A stretch of DNA of 64,000 nucleotides from Zea mays (lineage: Eukaryota > Streptophyta > Magnoliopsida > Poales > Poaceae): assembly GCF_902167145.1 (NCBI RefSeq), contig NC_050105.1, positions 142,927,508 to 142,991,507 on the forward strand, given 5' to 3'. Under the pieces are notes generated by a model, which saw only the letters and a list, made by a program, of their open reading frames with translations, did no database searches and had not been told where the DNA came from. Positions 20,831 to 31,005 of the stretch are shown piece by piece. The position numbers and the translations under genes are program-made. Positions within the stretch are counted from its first letter, which is position 1. Every line of letters begins with the position of its first letter.

Positions 20831-21810
20831 GGGATGGATAGAGAGTCGAAAACCTAGTTTGAAAAACTCCAGTTTTGGTCCAAAAGGTGAAATTTGTGAT
20901 ATGGTAATATTTTGCCAAAAGTCAAAATATCAAAGATATAGGGTTTTCCAAACCAAGCAACTTTCATGTGTAGAGATTTCCAAGTTTCATAGGAAAAAAT
21001 AGAGAAAAACTCAAAACTAAGTCTTGACCTAGGGTTTGGAATTCTGAAATTTCTTATCAGTGAGCTCTCTTTAGGCCTCTGTAACTTTTGATCTGTAGAT
21101 AGTTTGAAAATGGTCGCTGTAACAAAGTTGTAGAGTTGCACCAGGTGCACAAACTTGATTAAATCACCTAACCCTAAATCCATATGAAACTGGCAGTAAC
21201 AGTGGTCTTTGTGTGTTTGGCCCAACTTTGGAGTTCTCTGGTGTTTGATCCTTGGAGTATTAAGTCGTACATTTTATAGAAAAGTTGTAGACTGTCTATT
21301 AGGGTACAAGTATGTTTAAGGGTGGGGGACTTGGTACCACATAAAAATTTCAGAAAAAGGTGCTCGATGATAGCCTATCAGTTTGTGATTTTGCTTTGAG
21401 GTTACCTAACAGTGCTGATCACTCAACTTTGGATCCATTTTGTGCTTGCTCCATTGAGAAAATGATTTAGATCATTATAACAAAGATGAAGCTCTTATAT
21501 TGGGGAACAAATCTCTTATAAAGGATTGGACATAGTGTTGTGCAAAAAAAATAATAAGTTCAGTAACCCCAAACATGCATTGTCTGTCTACATTTGAGAG
21601 GAAGTATAATTCAGAAGCTGAAACTGAGCTTCAAAGGAATGTAACCAGGTTTGGGGTATTATTGTTTGAGATCTGGATACTTTTGGTCACAGAATGCTAT
21701 AAAGGAATTGAAGACCATATGCAGGGAAATGGATTCCTTTCAGATATGTTAGTCTAGTATCACACAAAATATCAAGTATTATGCTCTAGAACCTACCCTG
21801 TCAGGATATG
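20831..21810 (+). mobile_element. Tekay/Del-type LTR fragment of H2A module copy C
   Basis: It is closely similar to 4850-5160 joined to 6867-7541, but without the Huck solo LTR, and it carries a deletion of about 65 bp near 21206. It ends at the same CCTGTCAGG(T/A)TATGTG point as the other copy, then continues into different sequence. The first about 110 bp of the LTR are missing. Confidence 0.7.
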
Positions 21811-22102
21811 TGTGGGGAGTAAGTTTCTGATAACTGAACCGAAAGCAGTGAGGTGTACTCGATTTTGGGCAGTGTAGTTTGTGATTCATGTGTTTTTAGC
21901 TCTGGAATGTAGTAGCAAAGTGAAAGACCAATACTCGGTGAATAAGTTTGGTATAGTGGGCAAGGTCTGTCATTATGTGGAAATGGGAGAGAAGAGGGGA
22001 TGAAGGGAGCACTGCAGTCGGTTAAACCGATTCTGGAGAGTAACAATATCTGCAAAAGATCTCACTCCATTATCTTCAAACAAATACAGCCTTATCTCAA
22101 AA

Positions 22103-22166
<64 letters not shown>

Positions 22167-23458
22167 TAAGTGATCCAAACCGGTGAACCCTTTGTCCAGA
22201 AGTTTCTACGTGAAGCAAGGTGTCGGGCACGTCTAACGTTTACTATATAGTCGTGGCAACGTGGTAATCAGACGCCGTGGCGCGCGTCTAACTTTTGACG
22301 TGTTTGCGCCAGCTCGTTCGACCGTAACATAAGCAGAAACCTGTGCTCCCTCGGCGATATATTCAGCTCGGTGGAAGCACTGAGGGTCTCCCTGGTTCTT
22401 TGCCAAACTGACCATATGCACAGATAGCCCAGCTTTCGCGTTTGTGTTCACCTGCTCTCGTGTTGCCTCTCTCTGTATCCGTCTGGTATCGCCGTCCCTG
22501 CCACCGGTTTCGTGTCGCCGATGTTCCACCTCGTCATGGCTGCAGAGTGCAGACCGTAAGGTGCTTCTAGGTTATGGTGCTTATGTTTCCAAGTTACTTA
22601 GTGCATGTAGGACTCATGGGGTTCTTCCTTTAATTTCTACGACTTGTTGTGCACCAGAACTGGTGAAGCGCCACCGGACTTTGATGTCCACCGTTGCTGG
22701 TGATGTGGTGATTTCTGTGGTCTAGCCGTCGTTGTTGGATGTGCGCATATTCCCCAGGATCCGATGACTGTTGTGATGCTTTTCCTTGTGTATGGGGTAG
22801 TGGTAGGATTTTTGTTGTAACAAGTACATTTTTAGTTATTTAAATGTACCCAAGATTAAAAGAATTTTAGAAATAAAACCATAGGTCCAAAAATCATAGA
22901 AAATTGTGAGAAATTTATATACCTTTAGAATAGCTCCTGGTCAAAGTTTGAACCTGTTTGGAATTGATTTGACCAGAGAACCTTGAAATAGCTAAATAAA
23001 GAAGTTTCAATTAATAAAACTTGATGTTAATATATGTTTACCTCAAATTGGAATTCTATAAATTGAAGAACAACAAGTTTGGTAATTTTAGTATGTTTAT
23101 TTCTCTGTTTGGTCTAAGTAAATTCACTTTGGGGCACTTTTAGCAAAACTTGGTAGTATAGAAGAGTGGATACTCTTAGCATATGTTTGCTTTGAGAACT
23201 TTATGTTTCTTCTCCTCTCCCTTGTCAAAGTTGCATTTCATAACATTTCATAAGCATCCATATACTTGTAATTGACTTGTAGAGCATCTAGAAGAAGAAA
23301 TAAAAGTGAAAGTGGAAGAGGAGCCAGCTCCTCAATCTAAAGTTCCTTCAACTGAAAGTGTTCTTGAAGGTCTTTCCGAAGGTGCTCCAGTAGGGTTTGC
23401 TGCTAACTGCAATATCCTAGTCGAAGAGCCTGACTCTCCTCCTCACCAAGGCAAGCCC
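21811..23458. other. Unassigned region with a poly-G tract
   Basis: I recognise no gene here. A 93-codon frame at 22444-22725 (plus) has no known motif. From about 22740 the sequence is AT-rich and LTR-like. At 23290-23458 a frame reading EEEPAPQSK-like residues and SPPHQGKP resembles an N-terminal gag leader of a gypsy element, but weakly. Confidence 0.35.
22103..22165 (+). repeat. Uninterrupted run of 63 G
   Basis: A pure mononucleotide tract, preceded by TCTCAAAA and followed by GATAAGTG. Such a tract is prone to slippage and can form G-quadruplexes. Its true length is uncertain because sequencing and assembly are unreliable here. The long proline or glycine frames across it are composition artefacts. 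Confidence 0.95.
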
Positions 23459-24197
23459 TAGAGATGTCAATGGGGAATTCCCCACCGGGTTATAGCATCC
23501 CATACCCATCCCCATCATGTTTGATCCATCCCCATACCCATCCCCATACCCATCATGGGTACAAAATTCATCCCATACCCATCCCCATTCGGGTTTCGGG
23601 TCCCCAATGGGTCCCCATCCCCAATTAAGGGATAACTAGGTACTAACATGTAGCACAAACAATTCAGATTTCAGACATCACCACATCGACAAAGCACTCA
23701 TCCATGAACCATGTTCAATTCATCCATCCATCAGAAAAGACATAAGTACTTCGGGACCGATAGAAGAAATGGAGAAATGGAGTTTTCTCACCTTCACCAT
23801 CTGAGTTCGTTGGCGCAATGGCGCCTAAGAATCCATGGTCATCACCGTCGTCTGGGCAGAGCGTAGCATATGGCTGGTTATTTTAGGGTTTTGTTTTTTA
23901 CTAGTCTGCTAGTTGTCTTGTTGGGCTAGGACCTGGGGCCTGGTGCGCTGTTGTGCTGGGCTTGGTGGCCGGCTCGCCCTCAACTCATTCATACAAACAC
24001 GATAGGTGTACACGTATGAAATACCCATGGGTAATCGGGTTCGGATTATTGCTTCCCAAACCCATACCCATTTACCCAATGGGTGGAGATTTTGTCCCAT
24101 ATCTATACCCATGGGTACATTTTTCGTCCCATACCCGTACCCTAATAGAGGAATTCCCCACGGGTTGGCGGGTATCGGGTCCCCATTGACATCTCTA
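23459..24197. mobile_element. hAT-like non-autonomous element, 739 bp
   Basis: It starts TAGAGATGTCAATGGGGA and ends with the exact reverse complement (18-bp inverted repeats). The interior is full of CCCATACCCATCCCC-type subterminal repeats in both orientations. The TAGAGATG-type end fits hAT elements. No 8-bp target duplication is visible (GCAAGCCC against ATCCATCA), so one side was probably rearranged after insertion. No transposase is present. Confidence 0.65.
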
Positions 24198-24329
24198 ATC
24201 CATCACCACATCCCACTTAAAGTTTTTTTGGTCCTAGTGAATACATTTTAAGTGTATTACATCACAAAGATGTCAATGCATATGATGTCATGCCAGGTTT
24301 TAGTTTCCAGTAACACCAGGGATGTTACA
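24198..24329 (-). mobile_element. Tekay/Del-type LTR stub upstream of H2A promoter copy D
   Basis: Minus strand, starting TGTAACATCCCTGGTGTTA at 24329. It matches 1510-1645 and, inverted, 4744-4870. It is cut at 24198 by the hAT element. Confidence 0.7.
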
Positions 24330-24582
24330 AGCACCATCTCAAGTGTCTCAAATATACTACACCGTAGTGGGCTGCCCTATAATCTAGATTTGGAGCTTTA
24401 CTTTTGGAGCGGGGTGTTTTGTTGTTGCCCTAAATTATATAAAATACAATCATTTTTAAATTCTCTTAAAGTCGTGCAGCGTATAGACCACTGTCGTCCG
24501 ACGGCCCACGGGCCATGCAAGCTACCGACCCAAGGGATCTCCCAAATACAGATGTGAAAGCTCTCGTTCCTCACCGCCCGAT
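24330..24582 (+). promoter_or_regulatory. H2A upstream region, copy D (distal promoter only)
   Basis: It matches 1646-1895 and, inverted, 4497-4743. It includes the CTACACCGTAGTGGG block and GTCGTCCGACGGCCCACG. It stops at CTCACCGCCCGAT, before the octamer, TATA box and coding region, where filler DNA and a Huck fragment begin. It is a fourth copy of the module, without a gene. Confidence 0.75.
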
Positions 24583-24619
24583 GTTGTGCGATGAGCCGGA
24601 GCCAAGGGATCTCTTAAAT
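24583..24619. other. Filler DNA at the left junction of the Huck fragment
   Basis: It consists of TGCGATGAGCCGGAGCC, a copy of 24649-24665 in the Huck side, followed by AAGGGATCTCTTAAAT, a near copy of 24533-24548 in the H2A side. Short pieces copied from both flanks are the hallmark of template-switching repair of a double-strand break. Confidence 0.6.
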
Positions 24620-24676
24620 CTTGCTCAGTTATAGAACCCTCGGCTGCTCTGCGATGAGCCGGAGCCGGAGGCAGCG

Positions 24677-25068
24677 GTGTCAGCGTGGACAGAGGTGGAG
24701 TCGGCTCGAAAAGGGGCTTCGTCGGCCCAGGAGCAGGTGGCTTCCCAGGCCGAGGAGGTGCAACAGCGGTGGCTGGAGCTTGGCCAGGTCGTCCGCTATC
24801 GGGACCAACCCCGGAGTCACGCTGCCGAGGCCGTGAGCCGGGCTGGTGTCCTCGGGGGACAGCTGGCTGAGGCTACGGAGCAGCCGGTCGAGGTGTCCGC
24901 TCGGGCCGGAACCCTTGCGGAGACCCTGGCTGCGATGGCCCAAGCGCGGTGCTGGCGTCCTCCTTCGAGGTGGAGATCCTTCCGCCCGTGTCACCGTCCG
25001 AGGCCAGGCCAGATTCCGCCGAAGGTGGAAACGACGCCGATGGTGCTGCTGCTCCCTCTGTCGATGTC
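24677..25068 (+). pseudogene. Antisense coiled-coil ORF of the Huck element, C-terminal part
   Basis: On the strand opposite to Huck pol a frame reads EVESARKGASSAQEQVASQA and GVLGGQLAEATEQPVEVSAR, then AGTLAETLAAMAQ, with heptad-like spacing of a coiled coil. After a one-base shift near 24945 it continues VLASSFEVEILPPVSPSEAR and ends GAAAPSVDV with TGA. Tat-lineage gypsy elements are known to carry extra ORFs, some antisense, between pol and the 3' LTR. Function is unknown. The homologous stretch at 49713-50080 is more decayed. Confidence 0.55.
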
Positions 25069-25874
25069 TGAACCTGCAGGAACAGTTTGTCTGTAGTATG
25101 CGTATGTTTTTTGCGGCCACTGAGGCCCAAACATCTTATTGTCGTGTTATAAAGCTGTGTTTCTTTTCCTCTTGTTTTCGAGTATCAGGACTTGTTCGTC
25201 GGTAGCAGAATCGCTTATCCGAGCGAGAGTTACTTATCGCGGAAGGTGATGAGTGAGGTATCCGTATCCCGGAGGCGTAGGAGTCCCTCGGCTCGGTCGG
25301 CCTTGCCGCTTACGTGTACTCTTACTCGTCCGCAGGATTCCGCTATCGATATAGTCGAGAAGGCACGAAAATCGTTCCGGCAGAAAAGTTTTCGAGCGTT
25401 AAGACTCGTTCGGTAGCAGAATCGCTTATCCGAGCATGAGTTACTTATCGCGGAAGGTGATGAGTGAGGTATCCATATCCCGGAGGCGTAGGAGTCCCTC
25501 GGCTCGGTCGGCCTTGCCGCTTACGCGTACTCTCGTCGTTTTCAGGATCCCGCTATCGAAGCAGTCGAAAAGCGCGAAAGACGTTCTGGCAGAAAGACTT
25601 TTTCCGAGGAAAAATTTTGATGCAGAGGGGGTTCCCCCCTTCTAGCCCCCGAGGGAGGGTCGGGCTTCGCCGAGGCGAGGCTGACCCTTCCTTGATGGTT
25701 TGACTTTATTTATGTATGTAAAGAGAACGAGGTATATGAACGACTTGAAACATCTTAAGGGTAGAAGCGACGTAGCTGTTGGATGTTCCAAGTGTTGCTG
25801 TAGACCTCGCCTTGATCGTTGGCCAGCTATTATGTCCCGGGCTTCAAAATCTTGGCGATGATGAACGGTCCTTC
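25069..25874. other. Spacer of the Huck fragment between antisense ORF and integrase
   Basis: It contains two copies of a block beginning CGGAAGGTGATGAGTGAGGT followed by CCGTATCCCGGAGGCGTAGG (about 25240 and 25455), also present twice to three times in the large Huck copy (49580, 50235, 50450). These are internal repeats of the element. No gene is seen. Confidence 0.6.
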
Positions 25875-27032
25875 CTAGGGAGGAGTAAGCTTGTGGCGCC
25901 CTCGGGCGTCTTGGCGCAGCCGAAGTACCAAGTCTCCCACCTGGAAGCCTTGGGGCCGAACCCCTCGAGCGTGGTAGCGTCGCAGAGACTGCTGATACCG
26001 CGCCGAGTGTAGCAAGGCCACGTCCCGAGCCTCTTCCAACTGGTCCAGTGAGTCTTCTCGGCTGGTCTGGTTGCTTCGGTCGTCGTACGCCTTTGTCCTC
26101 GGGGAACCGTATTCTAAGTCTGTGGGCAAGATAGCCTCGGCCCCATAGACTAGAAAGAACGGCGAGAAGCCCGTGGCTCGGCTTGGCGTCGTCCTCAGAC
26201 TCCAGACCACCGAGGGTAGTTCCTTCATCCATCGCTTGCCGAACTTGTTGAGGTCGTTGTAGATCCTCGGTTTAAGTCCCTGAAAAAGCATACCGTTGGC
26301 ACGCTCTACCTGCCCATTCGTCATGGGGTGAGCTACGGCGGCCCAGTCCACACGGATGTGGTGGTCCTCGCAGAAGTCCAGGAACTTCTTCCCAGTGAAC
26401 TGGGTGCCATTGTCGGTGATGATGGAGTTCGGGACCCCAAAGTGATGGATGATGTTGGTGAAGAACGCCACCGCCTGCTCGGACCTGATGCTGGTTAGGG
26501 GTCGGACTTCGATCCACTTGGAGAATTTGTCGATGGCGACCAGCAGGTGCGAGAAGCCCCCGGGTGCCTTCTGCAAGGGACCGACGAGGTCCAGACCCCA
26601 CACAGCAAACGACCAGTTTATGGGTATTGTCTGCAGGGCGTGAGCGGGCAGGTGCGTCTGTCTTGCGTAGAATTGACACCCTTGGCAGGAGCGTACAATC
26701 CTAGTGGCGTCGGCCACCGCGGTCGGCCAGTAGAAGCCTTGTCGGAAGGCGTTCCCAATGAGGGCTCGAGGTGCTGCATGGTGATCGCAAGCCCCCGAGT
26801 GTATCTCTTGCAATAGCTCCTGTCCTTCGGCGATGGATATGCATCGTTGTAGAATGCCCGATGGGCTACGGTGGTAGAGCTCCTTTTCATCACCCAGTAA
26901 GACGAACGACTTGGCGCACCGCGCCAGTCGCCGAGCTTCAGCCTTGTTGAGGGGTAGCTCTCCTCGGTGGAGATATTGCAGGTACGGGGTCTGCCAGTTT
27001 CGATTTGGCGCAACCCCATTCCGCTCTCCCAT
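25875..27032 (-). pseudogene. Huck-type integrase, long open frame, 3' truncated by a stop
   Basis: A frame of 385 codons with the integrase zinc finger (His pair in HSGACDHHAAPRA and Cys pair in CQGCQF), the catalytic Asp in WGLDLVGPL, Asp in IITDNGTQF and Glu in NGQVERANG, so all three acidic residues are present. The C-terminal part VYGAEAILPTDL and LRQDARGRHKLTPP is intact up to TAG, where related copies have Trp. The first about eleven residues come from filler sequence. It integrates element cDNA. The orphan copy has neither reverse transcriptase nor LTRs. Confidence 0.85.
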
Positions 27033-27053
27033 GGCGCAACCCCAGTTTCGATT
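27032..27053. other. Filler DNA at the right junction of the Huck fragment
   Basis: TGGCGCAACCCCA (27032-27044) repeats 27006-27018, and CCAGTTTCGATT (27042-27053) repeats 26994-27005. The two blocks are in swapped order. This is templated insertion from the adjacent end, like the left junction. Confidence 0.6.
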
Positions 27054-27773
27054 ATAGTGGTTTTCTAATCCATAATATTGCTATATAACCCTTGACTTCT
27101 TACACTTTTGTTTTCTTGCCATTGTATTGCCATCTTGGCCAATATCTACCTCGATATATTGAACCCTTTGTCCCTCTACTTCTATCCGTGATAATGGCTC
27201 TCTATTTTGTCTCCTTGATAAAACTTTCCTCCTAACTCAATTCATAATATTTGGTTGTATCATTTATCCTTGCTTCACTTGTTTATGGTGATCATATTTC
27301 ACTCTTGTCCACGAACAAATATGTCTTGTCTAACTCCTTGTTATTTCCGATTTGATTCCTTGATTTTATAATCTCTCTTTCTTATTCCCAACCTTGTCTC
27401 CCCTTTAAAAACTATGTTAAAACGGTTCTCTTTAGGAAATGTTCTCTTTTTGGTTGATCAAGTAGCATCGAGTTGTGTTATGCTAGTGTGCTTGAGTTCC
27501 TGTTAGCTTTCTTTGTGGCTGTGTTTGATTTGCTTCTTTGTAATGATTGTTGATGTATTGTGTGACTTATGTCCACATTGACATCAGTTACTAGGTTAAA
27601 CCTTAGATAGTTGGGTTCTCTCTACTCTTTATAGTCTATCCTAGCTCAATCTTTTCGTCCCTTCTTTCCTTACTATATCCATACAGATGTCAGACCTTGG
27701 AATGTGAACTACAAGTGATGACACTAAGTGCAAAGAATACATTGTGTTGGCAACTCCTCTAGCTAAGTCTTAG
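27054..27773. other. AT-rich leader-like sequence
   Basis: No gene recognised. Its composition and position before a gag-like frame suggest the untranslated leader of an unidentified retroelement. Confidence 0.35.
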
Positions 27774-28770
27774 ATGGAACAGTTCAAGGAGGCACATGCA
27801 CAGTTTCTGCAAGCAACCTCTCAAGTGGTAGCTAGACTCCAACAAGTTGATTTAGCAGAATTTATAGCACATGAGCAGACTACCAATAACCATATGACAT
27901 CAACCACAACATCACCCTCGATAGTTGACTTAATGAAGTTGTTACATGCACAAGATCTGATAATACAGAAACATCTCAACTCACCTCCTCATACCAGCAA
28001 GTGTTGGCAAGTCGAAACGTCACTAGAAATGAAACAGCTGACGAACAGGCACAAAAGGATGCACACCAACAGACAAATGATCTTGGAACATGTTGTTGTT
28101 GTGAGTACTATGGAATTCCTTGTCGCCAGATTAGTACAAACGAAAGTGAAACTACAAAACAGAATAACCGGATTTTGTTTTCTGGCATAAAAAGATAATG
28201 GTCTCTCCAAGAACAACTAATAGCAGATTCTCGAATACCTAATGCACTGTCAGTCGATGAATTGCCAGGTATTCCAAAAAGGAAACATCACAAGGATGCC
28301 CAGCTCCAAAAAGAAGCACATGAGTGTTACATTGATGGATGGACTATCACCTGCACACAGTTTCAGCCCCGTCGTCGCATCAGGTCCAAGAAACAAAAAT
28401 GGAAACATGGAAAAAGTCAAGAAATAACTTCAAGAAAAGCTTGCTATCTATGTGGACATGAAGATCATTACCTTCGTAACTATCCTGAGAAGAGTTCATT
28501 ACCGGACACCTCCGAGATAAAGCTATTTCAGACTCCAGACATGGAATATGAACAAAAATGCATAGAAACTTCTACCAACATCGTGAAGAACAACAAAAGG
28601 AATAGAAAAATGTTTGGATACATGAGTAGTCCACGTCAACCACAAGCAAAAGCCCCGAAACACATGGATACCCAAACAGAAGAATCAAGCCTCGGGCTCC
28701 CAAGGTCATCCGCATTGATTGAGCAACTCATAGCAAGGAGAACTATCTTCCGCACTCTGAATTATTTCTA
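27774..28770 (+). pseudogene. Gag-like relic with a damaged CCHC zinc knuckle
   Basis: Two open stretches (27774-28190 and 28262-28771, with one frame change and a stop between) encode a helix-rich N part (QFLQATSQVVARLQQVDLAE) and a basic region. Then CYLCGHEDHYLRNYP follows, a retroviral-type knuckle in which the fourth ligand is Tyr instead of Cys. I do not recognise the family. It is joined directly to the end of an Opie-type LTR. Confidence 0.5.
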
Positions 28771-28800
28771 ACACTAACCTCGGGCATAGTACGTGTTCAA

Positions 28801-28852
28801 AGGTTATAATTTTCAGGTTTCGCCTATTCATCCCCCCTCTAGGCGACTTTCA
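28801..28852 (+). mobile_element. Tail of an Opie-type LTR
   Basis: It ends CCCCCCTCTAGGCGACTTTCA, the reverse complement of the terminus at 55630. Only about 50 bp remain. Confidence 0.65.
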
Positions 28853-30022
28853 CATTATCACCAGGAAGGATAGCGCAGAGGCATCTGGTCACGTAGCATA
28901 GCGGCGGGCCCATTACACCGACGAGCAATTTCACAGTTCCGCCCGACCGACCGCGCCCACAAACGCCACTCCTAGCATCTACTAGCCCTGGCGGTTCCGC
29001 GGGGCCACTCCCAGAGGTCTTAGCAAAGGCGAAACATGGGCTAGATCGCGACGACTTCCTTCATAACCCTCGTGGCACTCTCGTTCTCCCGGTAGGCTTG
29101 GCGGTGCTCGAATTAATGGCCGAGGAAGGTGTGGCGGGGGTCATTTTTTATACACCGGCGAGGATAGAGTCTCGGCCAAATCCCAACCGAAATTGGCTTT
29201 GGTGGGCGTGATCCCGACGGAGTCCGCTGCTCATCCTTGGACCTCGGTGCAAGGTGGATGTCGATCGTGAGTAGTGGCCACAGGGCAGTGACAAGGGAGC
29301 GCATGAACTTGGGGCTGGCAACGTGGGCCCATGCCTAGGAGACACATGGGCATGTGGCGTGCGAGGGAGTAGGGCTGCAGTGTAGGTGATGGTGAACCGC
29401 TGTGTGGTTGCTAGTTCCTCGGCCCCACATGTCGGCGCGTGGATGCCCTAGCTGGACCGGCAGGGAGCCGAATTCAGCCCAGGCTTGAGGTAAGCCCATT
29501 TTTTCTTCTTTCTTTTCTTTTTCTAATTTCTATTTTGATTTTTCCTTTCAAATTTCAGTTTCCAATTTCCAATTCAAGTTCAAATTTTATTCAGAGTTCA
29601 TATTTCAAGATTATATGCATCGCATAAAACTCCAGCATGCCAAGCATTGATTATTTAAGTACCTTATCAATTTATGCAATTTCTTGTATATAGAAACAAT
29701 ATATCTTAAAATACCATTTTGAGTGTGTGTGGTCCAAAAAGTGCACCAATTTATTTATTGCTTATTTATTTGTAAGTAAAGTAATCCTTGTGGTAGAATT
29801 TCTATTACGAGATAGTTTTACTTGGTTTTTTAGAGAATATATATTGTGCAACAAAGGATAATTAAATCCTTTAGGGGTATTTTCTTTAACCTTTTATTAG
29901 AAACATCTTTAATTTAGGAGACATGAGTTCTTAAGTAAGAAACTCCTTATTAAATTATATTTTACTCCAAAAATTTTGGAGAATTTTACTAAGCTCCCAA
30001 AATGAGATTTTTGGATGTTACA
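28853..30022 (+). mobile_element. Tekay/Del-type LTR fragment
   Basis: A GC-rich first half, then AT-rich sequence ending GGATGTTACA at 30022, the typical LTR end for these elements. The left end is lost against the Opie LTR tail. Open frames on the minus strand at 29113-29345 have no known motif. Confidence 0.5.
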
Positions 30023-30269
30023 GAGGGCCTACATCCGATTCGTTGAACGGGTCGGATTGGATGGCTCTAATGACTTGGATGATGGCTCCGAGGGGGAGGA
30101 GGACCAAGACAACGATGACGGAAACAAGGGCGGCGGTGGCGAGGACGGTGGTGACAATGGTGGCAAGGGCGACGACGGCCAAGGCACCAGCGGCGAAGGC
30201 AGCGGCGGTTACGACAACGATGATGGTGGCAAGGGTGGCAACGCCGGTGGTAAGGCGCCACCAGCTTAG
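30023..30269 (+). other. Gly/Asp-rich open frame after the LTR
   Basis: The open frame encodes a low-complexity acidic chain of Gly-Gly, Asp-Asp and Gly-Lys units after RFVERVGLDGSNDLDD, ending GGKAPPA with TAG. No domain is recognised. It may be the tail of a retroelement protein. The repetitive codons keep other frames open too. Confidence 0.3.
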
Positions 30270-30748
30270 ATATGTAGTGTAGTGGTAGGGGTAGTGGGTA
30301 GGTGTAGTGGAAGGGGTAGGGGTCTTTGATGAAGTGATTCTGCTTAATGTAAACATACCCCTATTTTAAATACTTAATGACTTTTTTCTTTGAATGTTGA
30401 GTTTCCAGATTACGTTCTGTGTTTGAAGTCTAGTCGTTGGTATTGAGTTCCCTGTTTTGCTCTGTTTCTTGCGCCCTTGTGGTTTAGTTCTGGCGACTGA
30501 TCTCTCCCGGTCGACCTTTACCCCGAAGCAAGTTCTCTCTCCGACTCAACTTGTCTGACTTATCATCCTTTCATTCAATCTGAAAAATTATTTCACTTGT
30601 GCTGATGTTGTGATAGGTCTAGGGTATGTGTGTTTGTGTATGTTTTATGCCTAAAGATTTTGGAAAAACCTAGTTCTGTTTTCGTTGCAACTTCCTCTTG
30701 AATTCCTACCTCTATGACTCTGCGCCCGATTCTGTTCTCGCGAGAAAC
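30270..30748. other. Leader-like non-coding sequence
   Basis: A GGTAG/GTAGTG-rich stretch at 30280-30330, then mixed sequence. No gene is seen. Confidence 0.3.
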
Positions 30749-31005
30749 CTCATGGCACCCAAGAAGAAGGAGGGAGCTTCAACGGTCGTCATCCTTCCTA
30801 TTGATCCCAATAGTCAACTTCCCTTTTGCAGAAACTACGCGTCTCTCATTTTTGAATCCAATTTGTTGCATCTTGTCCAAATGGGTGTTCTTCCCTCGAA
30901 AGAATAGAGTTCGTGGCGGGTTTGGAAAGGGATTATCGTGCCCATAGAGGACACCCATTGCGGCGACTCGACCAGATTTATAAGAGATCAAGTATGCAAT
31001 CCACT
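30749..31005 (+). pseudogene. Fragment resembling plant gypsy-type transposon N-terminal domain
   Basis: The frame MAPKKKEGASTVVILPIDPN continues SQLPFCRNYASLIFESNLLH and MGVLPSKE to a TAG, then SSWRVWKGIIVPIEDTH in the same frame. From memory this resembles the N-terminal region of the Transposase_28-type (putative gypsy transposon) proteins of grasses. It breaks off near 31005. The family assignment is tentative. Confidence 0.4.

Larger units (their letters stand above)
24620..27031 (-). mobile_element. Truncated Huck-type element fragment
   Basis: Collinear with 49670-52010 of the Huck element at right: the end of integrase, then the region between pol and the 3' LTR with an antisense frame. 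It has no LTR and neither end is a transposition end. Both borders show local duplications. It carries a better preserved integrase than the larger Huck copy. Confidence 0.85.

Noticed and set aside
21973..22230. ORF with a poly-proline stretch
   Set aside because: It is just the translation of the complement of the G63 tract, without a coding context.
30018..30356. Overlapping ORFs on the minus strand
   Set aside because: Antisense shadows of the Gly/Asp codon repeat.
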